Shown: positions 10,195 through 21,000 of the stretch, piece by piece
Numbering within the stretch: position 1 is the stretch's first letter
Layout of the letters: the number at the start of each line of letters is the position of its first letter
Assembly: GCF_002153425.1 (NCBI RefSeq)
Contig: NZ_KZ119600.1
Coordinates: 2,239,222 to 2,303,221, forward strand
Reading direction: 5' to 3'
From: Litchfieldia alkalitelluris
GTDB lineage: Bacteria; Bacillota; Bacilli; Bacillales; Salisediminibacteriaceae
DNA length: 64,000 nt
Program-made: the position numbers and the translations under genes
The notes under the pieces: model-generated
What the model was told of the DNA's origin: nothing
Seen by the model: the letters and a program-made list of their open reading frames with translations, nothing else
Databases searched by the model: none

Positions 10195-10740
10195 TTGTCC
10201 ATACTTTTTGATTCAAGGTTAGGAGAGGTTCTTGACCTTTTGTTGCTCGTTAGTATTTTGACATTTATACTAAGATTTTTTATAAAGAAAAAAAGTGTTT
10301 TATTCATTATTATGTTTACTTTTACACTGATAATTGGCCTTCTTTGGCATAACTCACTGTTTAAAACCTTTGACGATATTGCACCAACACTACATGACGA
10401 GGAAATGATTAGGGATGTAAGGATAACAGTGAATGAAGGGCATGATGATATATTTTATAGTGATGCGACCTTTGTTTTAACAGAAGAGGAAGAAGTGGAA
10501 CGTCTCCTTGAAGATTTATCAGAAATAGAATTAAAGAAACTAGACCACTTTGACTACGGCTTTGACAGAGATTATAAGGTTGATATTAATGTAATTGTTG
10601 ATAGAGGTAATGTCAGAAGATTAGAACAAATAGATCTGTATATTGATGATGAGTATCTCAACAACTATGAAATAATTAGTAATACCAATCATTTGAAAAC
10701 AATTGAAGAACTTGTTGAAAAATATCATGTTAAGGAATAA
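10195..10740 (+). CDS. Hypothetical membrane-anchored protein
   Basis: Unrecognised protein of 181 residues from the TTG at 10195, which has GGGGGG at 10181-10186 (8-base spacing). The longer in-frame ATG at 10147 (197 residues) lacks a ribosome site. Two N-terminal membrane spans (about residues 10-28 and 35-52) are followed by an acidic extracytoplasmic or cytoplasmic domain of about 125 residues rich in Asp and Glu (LTEEEEVERLLEDLSEIE). No catalytic motif was seen. It lies downstream of the TVP38-family gene, ahead of a hairpin shared with the convergent minus-strand genes. Confidence 0.65.
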   Translation: MSILFDSRLGEVLDLLLLVSILTFILRFFIKKKSVLFIIMFTFTLIIGLLWHNSLFKTFDDIAPTLHDEEMIRDVRITVNEGHDDIFYSDATFVLTEEEEVERLLEDLSEIELKKLDHFDYGFDRDYKVDINVIVDRGNVRRLEQIDLYIDDEYLNNYEIISNTNHLKTIEELVEKYHVKE

Positions 10741-10759
10741 ACACCAGTTGAGTGAAGAG

Positions 10760-10797
10760 GCTGGGACAATTTCACATAAACACTTTATGTCCCAGCT
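10760..10797. terminator. Hairpin between convergent genes (GGCTGGGAC-type)
   Basis: GCTGGGACA (10760-10768) pairs with TGTCCCAGC (10789-10797), 9 perfect pairs around a 20-base loop, in the gap between convergent genes. The T-run is weak on both sides. The same GCTGGGAC core recurs at 46971-47096, so it is also a repeated intergenic motif. Confidence 0.55.
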
Positions 10798-10801
10798 ATA
10801 A

Positions 10802-11116
10802 TCATTCTTTTTGATACTGCAAATAACCTATTGCCAACCCTGTTAGGAGAACAAGATACAAGAGAGATAGCCCAAGCCACTCAGATCCTTCAACAATTGG
10901 TAGTGCTATGATACTGCAAGTATTCACTACGATGATTCTAGTTATCCACGTTATGTTCATTTGTTTTAAAAAAAGAATGTATGCTCCTATGCTAACTATA
11001 AGCATGTAGGTCACAACAGCAAAGTAGGGATAAAGACTAAAAAATGATGCGCTATAAAACAGATAAGTAAGACCTCCGAAAAAAAGGAAGGAGAATACGA
11101 GATAGTCTTTATTCAT
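10802..11116 (-). CDS. Small hypothetical membrane protein
   Basis: A 104-residue, almost entirely hydrophobic protein with four predicted spans (about 5-22, 26-45, 52-70 and 77-97). I do not recognise the family. The ATG at 11116 is preferred because AAAGGA lies about 10 bases upstream, whereas the TTG at 11125 touches that site. It follows rarD by 25 bases and is probably in the same transcript. Confidence 0.6.
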   Translation of the reverse strand: MNKDYLVFSFLFFGGLTYLFYSASFFSLYPYFAVVTYMLIVSIGAYILFLKQMNITWITRIIVVNTCSIIALPIVEGSEWLGLSLLYLVLLTGLAIGYLQYQKE

Positions 11117-11141
11117 TAATATCAAATCCTTTTATAAGTAA

Positions 11142-12095
11142 CTAAGCTTTAGCTTTCGAGATGTGTTTATCTACAATGATAAGTGCATCTCTTTTTAGTT
11201 TTTTTGAAACTTGATATTTACTTACTGAAAACATAATAAGTGCCAACCAGATGATTCCGAATGTAATGAAATGAACGAGAGAGAATGTCTCATCATATAG
11301 GAAAACACCTAGTAGAAGCATCATCGTTGGTGCGATATATTGTAAAAACCCAAGTAATGATAAGGGAATTCTTTTTGCAGAAGCACCAAAAAAGAGCAGT
11401 GGTGCTGCAGTAGCCAAACCAGCACCAATAAGTAACCACAAAGTAGTAAAATCACTTAAATAAAACATGCTATACAAACCACCGTGTTGTAAGCTAAGGA
11501 ACAATAATGCAAATGGTAAGACGATTAATGTTTCCATTGCTAGGCCACTAAGGGAACCAACTTGAACGATTTTTTTCAATAAGCCATAAAAACCAAAACT
11601 AAAAGCTAATCCTAGGGCCACATATGGAAATGTTCCTAGAGAAACCGTTAATATAGTGACTGCAACTCCAGCGAGCGCGACAGATAACCACTGCACTTTC
11701 GTTAGCTTCTCTTTTAAAAGGAAAACGCCTAGTAAAACGCTCACTAAAGGATTAATATAATATCCAAGGCTAGCTCGAACAATGTGATTATTTGTTACGG
11801 ACCAAATATATATATACCAGTTTGCAGTGATGAAAACTGCCGAAAGGATCACTCCAATAAGTAATCTTGGATTTTTAATTATTTGTTTTAGTTCATTAAG
11901 AAATGAGGGACCTCTACCAATTACGATTAAAAGTATCATTAATAAAATGAAGGACCATAAAATGCGGTGGGCAAGTACTTCTTGTGCAGGTATATGGTCT
12001 AGCCATTTCCAATAGATAGGGAGAGCTCCCCATAAAATATAAGCGCAGGCTCCAGCAAGAACGCCTGTTTTGATAGAATGTTGTTCATTGTTCAT
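11142..12095 (-). CDS. rarD: RarD-type EamA family transporter
   Basis: A 317-residue, roughly ten-span membrane protein of the drug/metabolite transporter superfamily. The N-terminus GVLAGACAYILWGALPIYWKWL, followed by EVLAHRILWS, is characteristic of RarD. Two EamA repeats are visible (about 10-150 and 155-300). The substrate of RarD proteins is unestablished. A GAGGA ribosome site lies 7 bases before the ATG. It is 21 bases downstream of the APH-like gene, in a minus-strand run of four genes. Confidence 0.85.
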   Translation of the reverse strand: MNNEQHSIKTGVLAGACAYILWGALPIYWKWLDHIPAQEVLAHRILWSFILLMILLIVIGRGPSFLNELKQIIKNPRLLIGVILSAVFITANWYIYIWSVTNNHIVRASLGYYINPLVSVLLGVFLLKEKLTKVQWLSVALAGVAVTILTVSLGTFPYVALGLAFSFGFYGLLKKIVQVGSLSGLAMETLIVLPFALLFLSLQHGGLYSMFYLSDFTTLWLLIGAGLATAAPLLFFGASAKRIPLSLLGFLQYIAPTMMLLLGVFLYDETFSLVHFITFGIIWLALIMFSVSKYQVSKKLKRDALIIVDKHISKAKA

Positions 12096-12116
12096 AATAG
12101 TTCCTCATTTATTGTT

Positions 12117-13130
12117 TTAGTTAATTACTGTGTTATAGATCATATCATATGGTAGCTCAACTATTGGTTTATTTCCAATAATTCGATTTCTGATAGAACT
12201 GATCATTGATTTCCGTTCGCTTGTTAATTGTGAACCTTCCCATTCTTCTTGCAAAACAACATAGAGTACAACATCTCGAAACTTTAAAAATAAAGGAAGG
12301 TTATTTAAATCATCTTTAGAAATATGATTCTCAGCCAAGTATCCTTTAAGAAAGTGTGTAAAAAAGTTTACTGAAAATGTAGGGAAACTTATTTTTGAAT
12401 TCTCTAAATACCAGGCAGTATAATAAACTGGCATAGCCAAATCATGAACAATGTAATTGTAAGCACAGTCATCAAAATCAAACATCCATAGTTTTTTACC
12501 GTCAAAGAAAAAGTTTCCGGAATGCAGGTCAGTGTGAGTGAGCATGTATGTTTGCTTTAATTTTGGCAGCGATACAATCTCATCAAATAATAATTTAGCT
12601 TGCTTTTTTACTTCACAATCTTCAGTGGAAAACTTTGATAATAAAGTACGGGACATTTCCATATAATCTTCCCTTGGAATGATATTTGTTAAAGGTGTGT
12701 ATGTACTTGTTAATCGATGTAACTCACCTATCCCTTTTCCCCAACTATAAAAAAGATTCATATCCTTCATGTTTTCTGTTATTTTTATCATACTGCCTTT
12801 AGCTTTTTCAAATACACTCACATAAAACTGTGTATCACCCGCAGTGATTTCTTCTACTAATATTTGATTGGCTGAAGGGATTGGACCACAAACTGTTGAT
12901 CCTTGTTTTTTTAAGAAAGTAAGCCAATCCAATTCGGCTTTTATTTGTTCGACAGATCGATGTGAGGAGTGACAAAAACGAATGACGTATTCTACATCTG
13001 CTATGTTTCCGCTATAAATAAAATTCTCAAATCCAGCTAATTCTTCTAGTGAATTGGTGTCCATTCTAAATTTTTGAGCACCATCGTATAGTACTTTCTT
13101 CGTAAAATATTTCTTCGCTATTTTTTTCAT
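12117..13130 (-). CDS. Aminoglycoside-phosphotransferase-like kinase (APH family)
   Basis: A 337-residue protein-kinase-like-fold phosphotransferase. The Brenner motif HTDLHSGNFFF provides catalytic Asp201 and Asn206, and MFDFDDC provides the metal-binding Asp218. Relatives include homoserine kinase type II and spore CotS-like proteins. Nothing here indicates antibiotic resistance, and a small-molecule kinase role is more likely. GGGAGGTG precedes the ATG at 6-base spacing. It lies 24 bases after the aromatic-acid-exporter-like gene. Confidence 0.8.
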   Translation of the reverse strand: MKKIAKKYFTKKVLYDGAQKFRMDTNSLEELAGFENFIYSGNIADVEYVIRFCHSSHRSVEQIKAELDWLTFLKKQGSTVCGPIPSANQILVEEITAGDTQFYVSVFEKAKGSMIKITENMKDMNLFYSWGKGIGELHRLTSTYTPLTNIIPREDYMEMSRTLLSKFSTEDCEVKKQAKLLFDEIVSLPKLKQTYMLTHTDLHSGNFFFDGKKLWMFDFDDCAYNYIVHDLAMPVYYTAWYLENSKISFPTFSVNFFTHFLKGYLAENHISKDDLNNLPLFLKFRDVVLYVVLQEEWEGSQLTSERKSMISSIRNRIIGNKPIVELPYDMIYNTVIN

Positions 13131-13153
13131 CTCGGCACCTCCCGTTTTATAAC

Positions 13154-14206
13154 TTATCTTTCGTCAGATCTACTATTAGAGAAAAGTTGATGAAGCTCTT
13201 CCAAAGAGTCATGGATAGAAAGCAATTCATAGAAAACAACAGTTTTTTCATGAAAGTGATGAAAATATTTCGGGTTACGTCTATGTCCAGAACTATACTC
13301 ATATTTAAGGTATTGATCTAATTCATAGATTGTATAAAAATACTCATCTGTAATGGGTTCATTTAAATGTAGTAAGAAATAACTGATGGATTCAGCTGTT
13401 TCACTTAATATTTTTTGTTCATAGTCATTAAAATTTATCGTTTTATTAATAAATTGTAAGTTTCCAAGATGTAATGTCATTTTATCAAGTATGAATATAG
13501 TCTTTTCAAGCTTTTGAAACTTTTTATATTCACTAAATTTTATCTTATGAAACTTCCATTCTTCTTTTTGAAAGTAAAGAAGTTCAATTGTTTTTTCAAG
13601 GTCAGATTTTAATAGCTGATACATTTTATCTGGTACTTGTTTTTTTTCAGTGTTATTATTTGCTTTTAATAGCTTATTGACAGTTTGAATTAATACGTTA
13701 GCGAGACCCGATATATGATGTTCTGTCTTAGATGTAATATCAGCAATATATTTTGGTGGTAGAACAAATAAATTTACTATTGTAGAAACGGTCAAACCTA
13801 TCATCGTTGTGCCTAATCGGGACAAGAATGCTAAAAAATAGTGATCATGTATATCAGGAATCATTGCAACTGCTGTTAATGTGGCAACAAGGGTTCCTTC
13901 TTTTAAATTTAGTTTCTGGCATAAAATGATTGTAAGGACAGCAGCTAACATAAATGTAATAGGGGAATTTCCCAATAATCCTACAAACAATGCTGCTAAT
14001 GCAGCACCTATTGCAGAGGCTGGAAAACGTACTAATCCTTTTCTAAGTGAATCTGATGCAGTTGGTTCAATGGTAACAATAGCTGCAATGACAGCAAATT
14101 CTGCTGGTAGATTTAACTTTATACAAATGAATGCGGTGATAAAAACAGCGATTGCCGTCTTAATGATGCGATTTCCAATCCACTTTTTTCTTAATGACTG
14201 TATCAT
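13154..14206 (-). CDS. Aromatic acid exporter family (ArAE/FUSC-like) membrane protein
   Basis: A 350-residue protein with an N-terminal membrane domain of five or six close-packed spans (about 10-145), including IVTIEPTASDSLRKGLVRFPASAIGAALA, the typical ArAE pattern. A long helical cytoplasmic C-terminal domain (about 150-350) carries coiled-coil-like Lys/Glu-rich stretches. The ATG at 14206 has GGAG at 9-base spacing. An in-frame extension to 14317 would add 37 polar residues and has no ribosome site. The substrate is unknown. It is the first gene of the minus-strand run ending near 10802. Confidence 0.75.
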   Translation of the reverse strand: MIQSLRKKWIGNRIIKTAIAVFITAFICIKLNLPAEFAVIAAIVTIEPTASDSLRKGLVRFPASAIGAALAALFVGLLGNSPITFMLAAVLTIILCQKLNLKEGTLVATLTAVAMIPDIHDHYFLAFLSRLGTTMIGLTVSTIVNLFVLPPKYIADITSKTEHHISGLANVLIQTVNKLLKANNNTEKKQVPDKMYQLLKSDLEKTIELLYFQKEEWKFHKIKFSEYKKFQKLEKTIFILDKMTLHLGNLQFINKTINFNDYEQKILSETAESISYFLLHLNEPITDEYFYTIYELDQYLKYEYSSGHRRNPKYFHHFHEKTVVFYELLSIHDSLEELHQLFSNSRSDER

Positions 14207-14428
14207 ATTATAAGACTCCAATACTATGTTTATATAAAGCTCAACTATAGACTGTTTACTCTTTTTAATTGTATAGTAAATTGTCTCTGAAGGTAAGGTC
14301 ATCCAATTAAGGAACATGAATTCTTCTAAATATGCAACGACAAAGATTCCTAAAAAACATCATATCCGATACAATATAAGGATAGAGATAGAGTTGATTA
14401 TTATGTTGAGGAATACAATACAATGATA

Positions 14429-14466
14429 GTGAAGTTGCGACTCTAGCGACAAGCGATACTTCACGA
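14429..14466. other. Imperfect inverted repeat in exporter-addB gap
   Basis: GTGAAGT (about 14430-14436) and ACTTCAC (about 14458-14464) form a 7-base arm hairpin with some inner G/C pairing. It lies in the divergent gap 14207-14595, which holds no gene I can support. Confidence 0.3.
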
Positions 14467-14544
14467 ATCAGCTTCTTGTTTTTTCGAGAAAAGCGTCTAC
14501 CAGTAACGGATTCGAATAATAACCCAATAAATTGAAATCAAGTG

Positions 14545-14563
14545 TTAAAGGATCATCCTTTAA
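14545..14563. promoter_or_regulatory. 19-base palindrome upstream of addB
   Basis: TTAAAGGAT-C-ATCCTTTAA is perfectly symmetric and ends 32 bases before the addB start, between it and any upstream promoter. It could be an operator or a leader hairpin. No regulator can be named. Confidence 0.35.
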
Positions 14564-14595
14564 GTTTGTATAAATATTAATAATGAGGTGACACG

Positions 14596-17500
14596 ATGAC
14601 AGTCTCATTCCTTTTAGGAAGAACAGGGGCAGGGAAGACTACTCAAATCTTACATGACATTATCAAAAAAATAGAGTCTGATCCAAAAGGAACTCCAATT
14701 ATTTATCTTGTTCCAGATCAAATGACCTTCCAATCAGAAGTAAATCTCGTAAAGAAATCAAATGGTGGGATGACTAGGGTTCAAGTATTAAGCTTTTCTA
14801 GATTAGCCTTAAGAATTCTGCAAGAAACAGGTGGAGTATCTAGATATCACCTTCAAAAAACTGGGATTCATATGCTCCTAAGAAAAATTGTGGAGCAAAA
14901 TAAGGGAACGTTTAATGTGTTTGGCCGTTCAGCTAATGCTAATGGTTTCATAGATCAATTGGAACAGATGGTCACGGAACTGAAAAGATATAATATTAGC
15001 CAGGATAATCTTAATGAACGGTACGATGACCTGGTTAAAAAAGATAATAAACGCCCACAAGAAGTTGTTTTACAGGAAAAGTTACACGACATAAAAGTCG
15101 TATACGAAGCCTTTGAGCAAGAACTCAGTAAACATTATCTTGGATCCGAAGATTACTTAGCATTATTAGCTGAACAAATACCAAAATCAAGCTATTTAAG
15201 AGAAGCAGAAATATACGTTGACGGTTTTCATAGTTTTACTCCACTTGAAAATCTTGTTCTTGTAGAACTTATGAAACATTGTCCAAAAATAACATTTGCA
15301 TTAACCATGGAAAAGTATGATTTAGATGCACCTATTCATGAGTTAGACCTATTTTTTGAAACGGCAAAGACATTTCAAGAATTAAACGACTTATGTGAAG
15401 ATAATAATATTTCTGTGACTGAGCCGATTCTTTTTTCAAAACAGCATCGGTTTAATAGTCCTGCAATCGCCCATATTGAGAGAAACTATGACACTCGTCC
15501 TCCAGAAAATAGTGAGGAGGTTGATGGTGTTCATATAATCAGTGCTGTTCACCGTAGGAGTGAAGTGGAAGGTGTAGCTCGGGAGATCCTTCATCTTGTT
15601 AGGGATAAAAACTATCGGTTCCAAAATATAGCTATTCTCTTAAGGAACATGGGTGATTATGTAGATTTATTAGAGACTATTTTTGAGGATTACTCTATTC
15701 CTTTATTTTTGGATGAAAAGCGATCAATGTTAAATCATCCTGTAATTGAGTTTATTCGTTCATCCCTTGAAATTATCCATGGCCATTGGAGATATGAAGC
15801 TGTTTTCCGTTGTTTTAAAACAGATTTACTTTTTCCAATCGATAGGGAGATTAAGCAGATGCGAGAAAGAGTGGACCAAATGGAAAACTACGTACTTTCT
15901 TATGGAATTCAAGGATATAGGTGGTATCAAAAAGAACCTTGGACATACCGGAGAGTTAGAACTTCTGCTGATGGAGAAAAGAAGAGAACGGAAACGGAAG
16001 AGAAATTTGAAAGAGAACTCAATGAACTACGTGGACAATTAACAGAACCACTTATTCAATTTGAAAGAAAAATGAAGCGAGCTAAATCAGTACGAGAACA
16101 ATGTGAGACATTGTATTTATTTTTAGAGGAATGTGAAGTGCCTAAGAAACTTGAAAATATGAGAAAGTCTTCTGAAGAGATGGGGGAATTAAGATTATCT
16201 CGAGAACATGATCAAGTTTGGTCTGCCGTAATAGATTTATTAGACCAAATGGTAGAAATGGCAGGAAACGAAAAAGTCTCCTTCGATATGTTTCGAACGA
16301 TGCTAGATTCAGGACTTGAAAGTATTAAATTTGCAATTATTCCCCCTGCCCTTGATCAAGTAATTGTAGCTGATATGGAACGTTCGAGATTATCAGACAT
16401 TCAGTGTGCTTTTATTATGGGTGTTAATGAAGGAGTCATTCCTGCAAAACCTGATGATGGCAGCATTATTTCAGAAGAAGAGAGGGATTTACTCCAACAA
16501 GGTGGTACATCATTAGCTCCAGGGAGTACGAGACAACTCTTAAATGAAAACTTTATTATTTATATGGCAAAGAGTACCCCTTCAGACAGACTCTATCTTA
16601 CTTACCCACTAGCGGATGACGAGGGTAAAAGTTTACAGCCGTCCATTGTTATAAAACGAATGAAAGATTTCTTTCCGAACTTAAAGGAAAGACTCTCTCT
16701 TCAGGAGCCTACAGAAGTACCTGTTGGGGAACAACTTCAATTTGTTAGTACTCCGTGGAAAAGTTTGTCGATGTTAACATATCAGCTTCAAGCATGGAAG
16801 AAAGGATATCCAATCGGAGAATTTTGGTGGGACGTATATAACTGGTATGCCGATTCCATTGTTTATAAGAACCAGGCAAAAATGGTACTGAAGAGTTTGT
16901 TTTATAATAACAAACCTAAACAATTAACAAGTGATATGACAGAAAAACTTTATGGAAATCATATTCAAACAAGTGTATCGAGAATGGAGCAATATCAGTC
17001 ATGTCCATTTGCTCAGTTTGCCAACTATGGATTACAACTTAAGGAACGAGAAACTTATAAACTGGAGGCTCCTGATGTTGGAACACTTTTTCATGCTGCG
17101 CTTAAAGAAATGGCAGAGCATCTTAGAAAAAATGGACGCGACTTTTCAAATCTTACAAAAGAGGAGTGCAAAACTCTTTCCAAAGAGGTTGTGAATAATT
17201 TAGCACCAAAGATTCAAAGGGAAATTCTACTAAGTTCAAATAAATACAATTATATTAAACAGAAGCTTGAGGAAGTGGTAGCGAGGGCCTCATCAGTTCT
17301 TTCTGCCCAATCAAAGGTATCTGGTTTTTCTCCTGTCGGTTTAGAGGTTGGTTTCGGTCCAGGAAAGGAGCTGCCACCCTTAACCTTCCAATTAGAGAAT
17401 GGCAGTACGATGGAACTTGTAGGTCGAATTGACCGTGTAGATCAGTCTACTAATGGTGGGCTTTTACTGAGAATAATAGATTATAAATCTAGCAAGAAAG

Positions 17501-18099
17501 ACGTTCAGTTAATGGATGTATATTACGGACTTGCCTTACAAATGTTGATTTATTTAGATGTTGTAATCACCTTTTCTGAAAACTGGCTAGGGACAAAGGC
17601 ATCTCCTGCTGGTGTTTTATATTTCCATGTTCACAATCCACTTTTGCAAGCAAAGGAAACGTTGACATTGGAACAAATAGAGCAGGAGCTTTTTAAACAA
17701 TTTAAAATGAAAGGCTTAATTGCTGCAGATCCTGAAGTGGCTAGGCTAATGGATGAAAATATTGATGGCGGGCGTTCAAATATAATTCCAGCAGGACTCA
17801 AAAAAAATGGAGAATTTTATTCTGGTTCCTCGATTATATCAAATAGCGATTACGAGGCATTAAGACAGTATTTAAGAAAAAAAATAGTTGAAATTGGATC
17901 CTCTATCACGTCTGGTTCAGTAGACATTAAACCAGTGAAAAATAAACAACACACTGCTTGTACCTTCTGTTCATTTAAACCAGTGTGTCAATTTGACCCA
18001 ACTGAAATAAATGAATATCGTACAGTACCCAAATTGAAGGATGAAGAGATATTAACGATAATCCGTGAAGAAGGAGGTTCTAAGGTTGAAGATAAATAA
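14596..18099 (+). CDS. addB: ATP-dependent helicase/deoxyribonuclease subunit B
   Basis: A 1167-residue AddB subunit of the AddAB helicase-nuclease, which resects double-strand breaks to Chi and loads RecA. The N-terminal Walker A is GRTGAGKTT (about 8-16). The C-terminal RecB-like nuclease domain includes the IDYKSS motif (about residue 962). Four cysteines expected to hold the 4Fe-4S staple are present: CPFAQF (about 803) and the CTFCSFKPVC cluster near 1124-1133. The length matches Bacillus AddB. GAGGTGA precedes the ATG. The gene overlaps addA by 14 bases from the preferred addA start, which implies coupled translation. Confidence 0.96.
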   Translation: MTVSFLLGRTGAGKTTQILHDIIKKIESDPKGTPIIYLVPDQMTFQSEVNLVKKSNGGMTRVQVLSFSRLALRILQETGGVSRYHLQKTGIHMLLRKIVEQNKGTFNVFGRSANANGFIDQLEQMVTELKRYNISQDNLNERYDDLVKKDNKRPQEVVLQEKLHDIKVVYEAFEQELSKHYLGSEDYLALLAEQIPKSSYLREAEIYVDGFHSFTPLENLVLVELMKHCPKITFALTMEKYDLDAPIHELDLFFETAKTFQELNDLCEDNNISVTEPILFSKQHRFNSPAIAHIERNYDTRPPENSEEVDGVHIISAVHRRSEVEGVAREILHLVRDKNYRFQNIAILLRNMGDYVDLLETIFEDYSIPLFLDEKRSMLNHPVIEFIRSSLEIIHGHWRYEAVFRCFKTDLLFPIDREIKQMRERVDQMENYVLSYGIQGYRWYQKEPWTYRRVRTSADGEKKRTETEEKFERELNELRGQLTEPLIQFERKMKRAKSVREQCETLYLFLEECEVPKKLENMRKSSEEMGELRLSREHDQVWSAVIDLLDQMVEMAGNEKVSFDMFRTMLDSGLESIKFAIIPPALDQVIVADMERSRLSDIQCAFIMGVNEGVIPAKPDDGSIISEEERDLLQQGGTSLAPGSTRQLLNENFIIYMAKSTPSDRLYLTYPLADDEGKSLQPSIVIKRMKDFFPNLKERLSLQEPTEVPVGEQLQFVSTPWKSLSMLTYQLQAWKKGYPIGEFWWDVYNWYADSIVYKNQAKMVLKSLFYNNKPKQLTSDMTEKLYGNHIQTSVSRMEQYQSCPFAQFANYGLQLKERETYKLEAPDVGTLFHAALKEMAEHLRKNGRDFSNLTKEECKTLSKEVVNNLAPKIQREILLSSNKYNYIKQKLEEVVARASSVLSAQSKVSGFSPVGLEVGFGPGKELPPLTFQLENGSTMELVGRIDRVDQSTNGGLLLRIIDYKSSKKDVQLMDVYYGLALQMLIYLDVVITFSENWLGTKASPAGVLYFHVHNPLLQAKETLTLEQIEQELFKQFKMKGLIAADPEVARLMDENIDGGRSNIIPAGLKKNGEFYSGSSIISNSDYEALRQYLRKKIVEIGSSITSGSVDIKPVKNKQHTACTFCSFKPVCQFDPTEINEYRTVPKLKDEEILTIIREEGGSKVEDK

Positions 18100-21000
18100 A
18101 AAGCCAGAAGGAGCTCTTTGGACAGATGATCAGTGGAAGGCAATTGACGCTGTAGGTAACAATATACTTGTTGCTGCTGCTGCTGGTAGTGGTAAAACTG
18201 CAGTATTAGTTGAGAGAATTATCCGCAAAATTGTAGATCCAGAAAATCAAGTGGATGTAGATAGATTACTTGTTGTTACCTTCACTAATGCTGCAGCTGC
18301 AGAAATGAGAAACAGAATCGGAGAAGCAATTGAAAAAGAATTGAAAAGTAACCCAAGTTCTATGCACTTAAGGAAACAGCTTTCCTTACTAAATCGTGCA
18401 AATATATCTACATTGCATTCTTTTTGTATGAAAGTAATACGCCAGTTTTATTATGAAGTACAAGTTGACCCGAAATTTCGATTATTGGATGCCACAGAAG
18501 GTGAATTAATTCGTGAGGAAATTATCGATGATTTATTTGAAGAGGAATACGGAAAAGACAACAACGAGGTTTTCTTTGAGGTAGTTGATAAATACAGTGG
18601 AGATCGAACGGATGATGCATTAAGACAGCTTATTCGTAAACTATACGACTTCTCTCGATCACACCCATCACCTGATGCTTGGCTTGATGAAATGGTACAA
18701 ACATACACACTTGATGATGTTCATCAAATTGAGGAGTTACCTTGGTCAGAGGAATTATTATCGGACGTGAAACTTCAACTAAATGGAGCCATTTCTTGGT
18801 TAGAAAAGGGAATGGATATCACGAAAGAACCAGACGGACCAGGGAAATATGGCGAAAACTTCGAAGAAGACCTGGTTGCAGTGAAATCCCTATTAAGTGC
18901 GTCTTCTTGGTCGGAAATGTATGATCTATTTCAAAGTATCAGTCTTTTTGGAAGGTTGAAGTCGATTTCCAAAAAAGAACTGGTTAACGAAGAATTAAAG
19001 GAGCGGGCTAAAAATCTTCGGGAGCAGGCAAAAAAACTAGTTGAGGGAATTAAAAAGGAACTATTTAATAAAGCGCCTAACACAATGCTACAAGAGCTTA
19101 AAGAAATGGCTCCCACAGTAGAGATGATAGTAGATCTAGTAAAAAATTTCTCTAAACGATATATGGAAGAGAAGAGAGAGAAAGCAGTGTTGGATTTCAA
19201 TGATTTAGAGCACTTGTCATTATCTATATTAGGTAATGAAAATGTAAAAACAGGAACATGGCTTCCGACTAAAAACGCAAATGAATTTCAAGATCACCTA
19301 GTGGAAGTACTTGTGGACGAATACCAAGATACAAATCATGTACAAGAGACGATATTGAAACTAATATCCAATGGAAGTAACCTCTTTATGGTGGGTGATG
19401 TAAAGCAAAGTATTTATAAATTCCGACTTGCGGAACCTTCCCTGTTCCTGTCAAAATATAAACTCTTTACAAAAGAAGGAGATGGACCTGGTTGGCGTAT
19501 TGATTTAGCGAAAAATTTTCGGAGTAGAAAAGAAGTGCTAGATAGTACAAACTATATTTTTCGTCAAATTATGGACGAAACTGTAGGTGAAATTTCATAC
19601 GATGAAGACGCTGAATTGAGACTAGGCAATAAAGACTATCCTGAACAAGGTGGTTTAGAAACAGAGCTTGCTGTTATAAACAAGGGTAAGCCTTTAGCAA
19701 TACAGGAACCAGGGGATGAACAGATTACATTAGAAGAAGATTTAGAAACCTCTCAGATGGAAACAAGATATATGATTAGTCAAATCAAGAAACTGATAAA
19801 AGAAGAATATCCCGTATATGACAAAAATATAAAAAAAACACGACCAATAACATATCGGGATATTGTTATTCTCATGCGTTCCATGCCTTGGGCTGCAACC
19901 ATCATGGAAGAGTGTAAAAAAGAGGGTATACCAATTTATGCAGAATTGTCAAAAGGTTATTTTGAGGCAGTAGAAGTACAAGTAATGATGTCACTTTTAA
20001 GGGTTATTGATAATCCTTATCAAGATATCCCCCTTGCTTCGGTTCTACGTTCCCCAATCTATCACTTTGACGAAAGAAAACTGGCCCACGTCCGAATTAT
20101 GGATAAACATGGTACTTATTACGATGCTTTAAAGATAACAGCGGAAGATTCACCAGATGAAGAAATACGGCTAAAAGCGAAAGACTTTATCACTAAAGTG
20201 GAGAAGTGGAGAACGAAGGCAAGATCTGGATCTTTATCTGAATTAATCTGGGAATTGTATCGTGAAACAGGTTACTTTGATTATGTTGGTGGAATGCCTG
20301 GTGGAAAACAAAGACAGGCAAACTTACGCGCCTTATACGATAGAGCTAGGGCTTATGAAACAACGTCCTTTAGAGGTCTTTTCCGATTTCTGCGCTTTAT
20401 TGAAAGAATGCAGGAAAGAGGAGATGATCTTGGGACAGCACGAGCACTTGGGGAGCAAGAAGATGTTGTAAGAATTATGACTATCCATAAAAGTAAAGGT
20501 CTAGAATTTCCCGTCGTCTTTGTAGCTGGAATGAATAAAAAGTTTAATATGCAAGATCTTCACTCCTCATATTTATTGCATAAAGATTTAGGATTTGGTT
20601 CTAAATATATTGATCCTAAGTTAAGGGTTACCTATCCTTCATTGCCACAACTAGCTATTAAAAAGAGAATGCATTTAGAAACATTAGCAGAAGAGATGCG
20701 TGTTCTTTACGTAGCATTGACACGTGCAAAGGAGAAGCTTATCCTTATTGGTACCGTAAATGAAGGGGAAAAAAGCTTGGAGAAGTGGAAAGAATTTGTA
20801 GGCGAAGATCAATGGCTACTCCCTGCAGTAGACCGTCAAAAAGCAAACAGTTTCTTAGACTGGGTAGGACCTGCAGTATTAAGGCATAATACCTCCGTTC
20901 AATTTTTTAATGGAGGAGAGTCTAATAAGTCTGTATGTGAAGCTGTTCGAGAAGATCCATCGAAGTGGTCACTTACATTTGTAGAACAGGATGAATTACA

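Noticed and set aside
12117-13130. Antibiotic resistance gene (aminoglycoside phosphotransferase)
   Set aside because: Only the general APH/kinase motifs are present; no resistance-type similarity or mobile context, so a housekeeping small-molecule kinase is likelier.
13881-14213. 110-residue ORF antisense to the aromatic-acid-exporter-like gene
   Set aside because: Shadow of a hydrophobic coding region; no ribosome site or motif.
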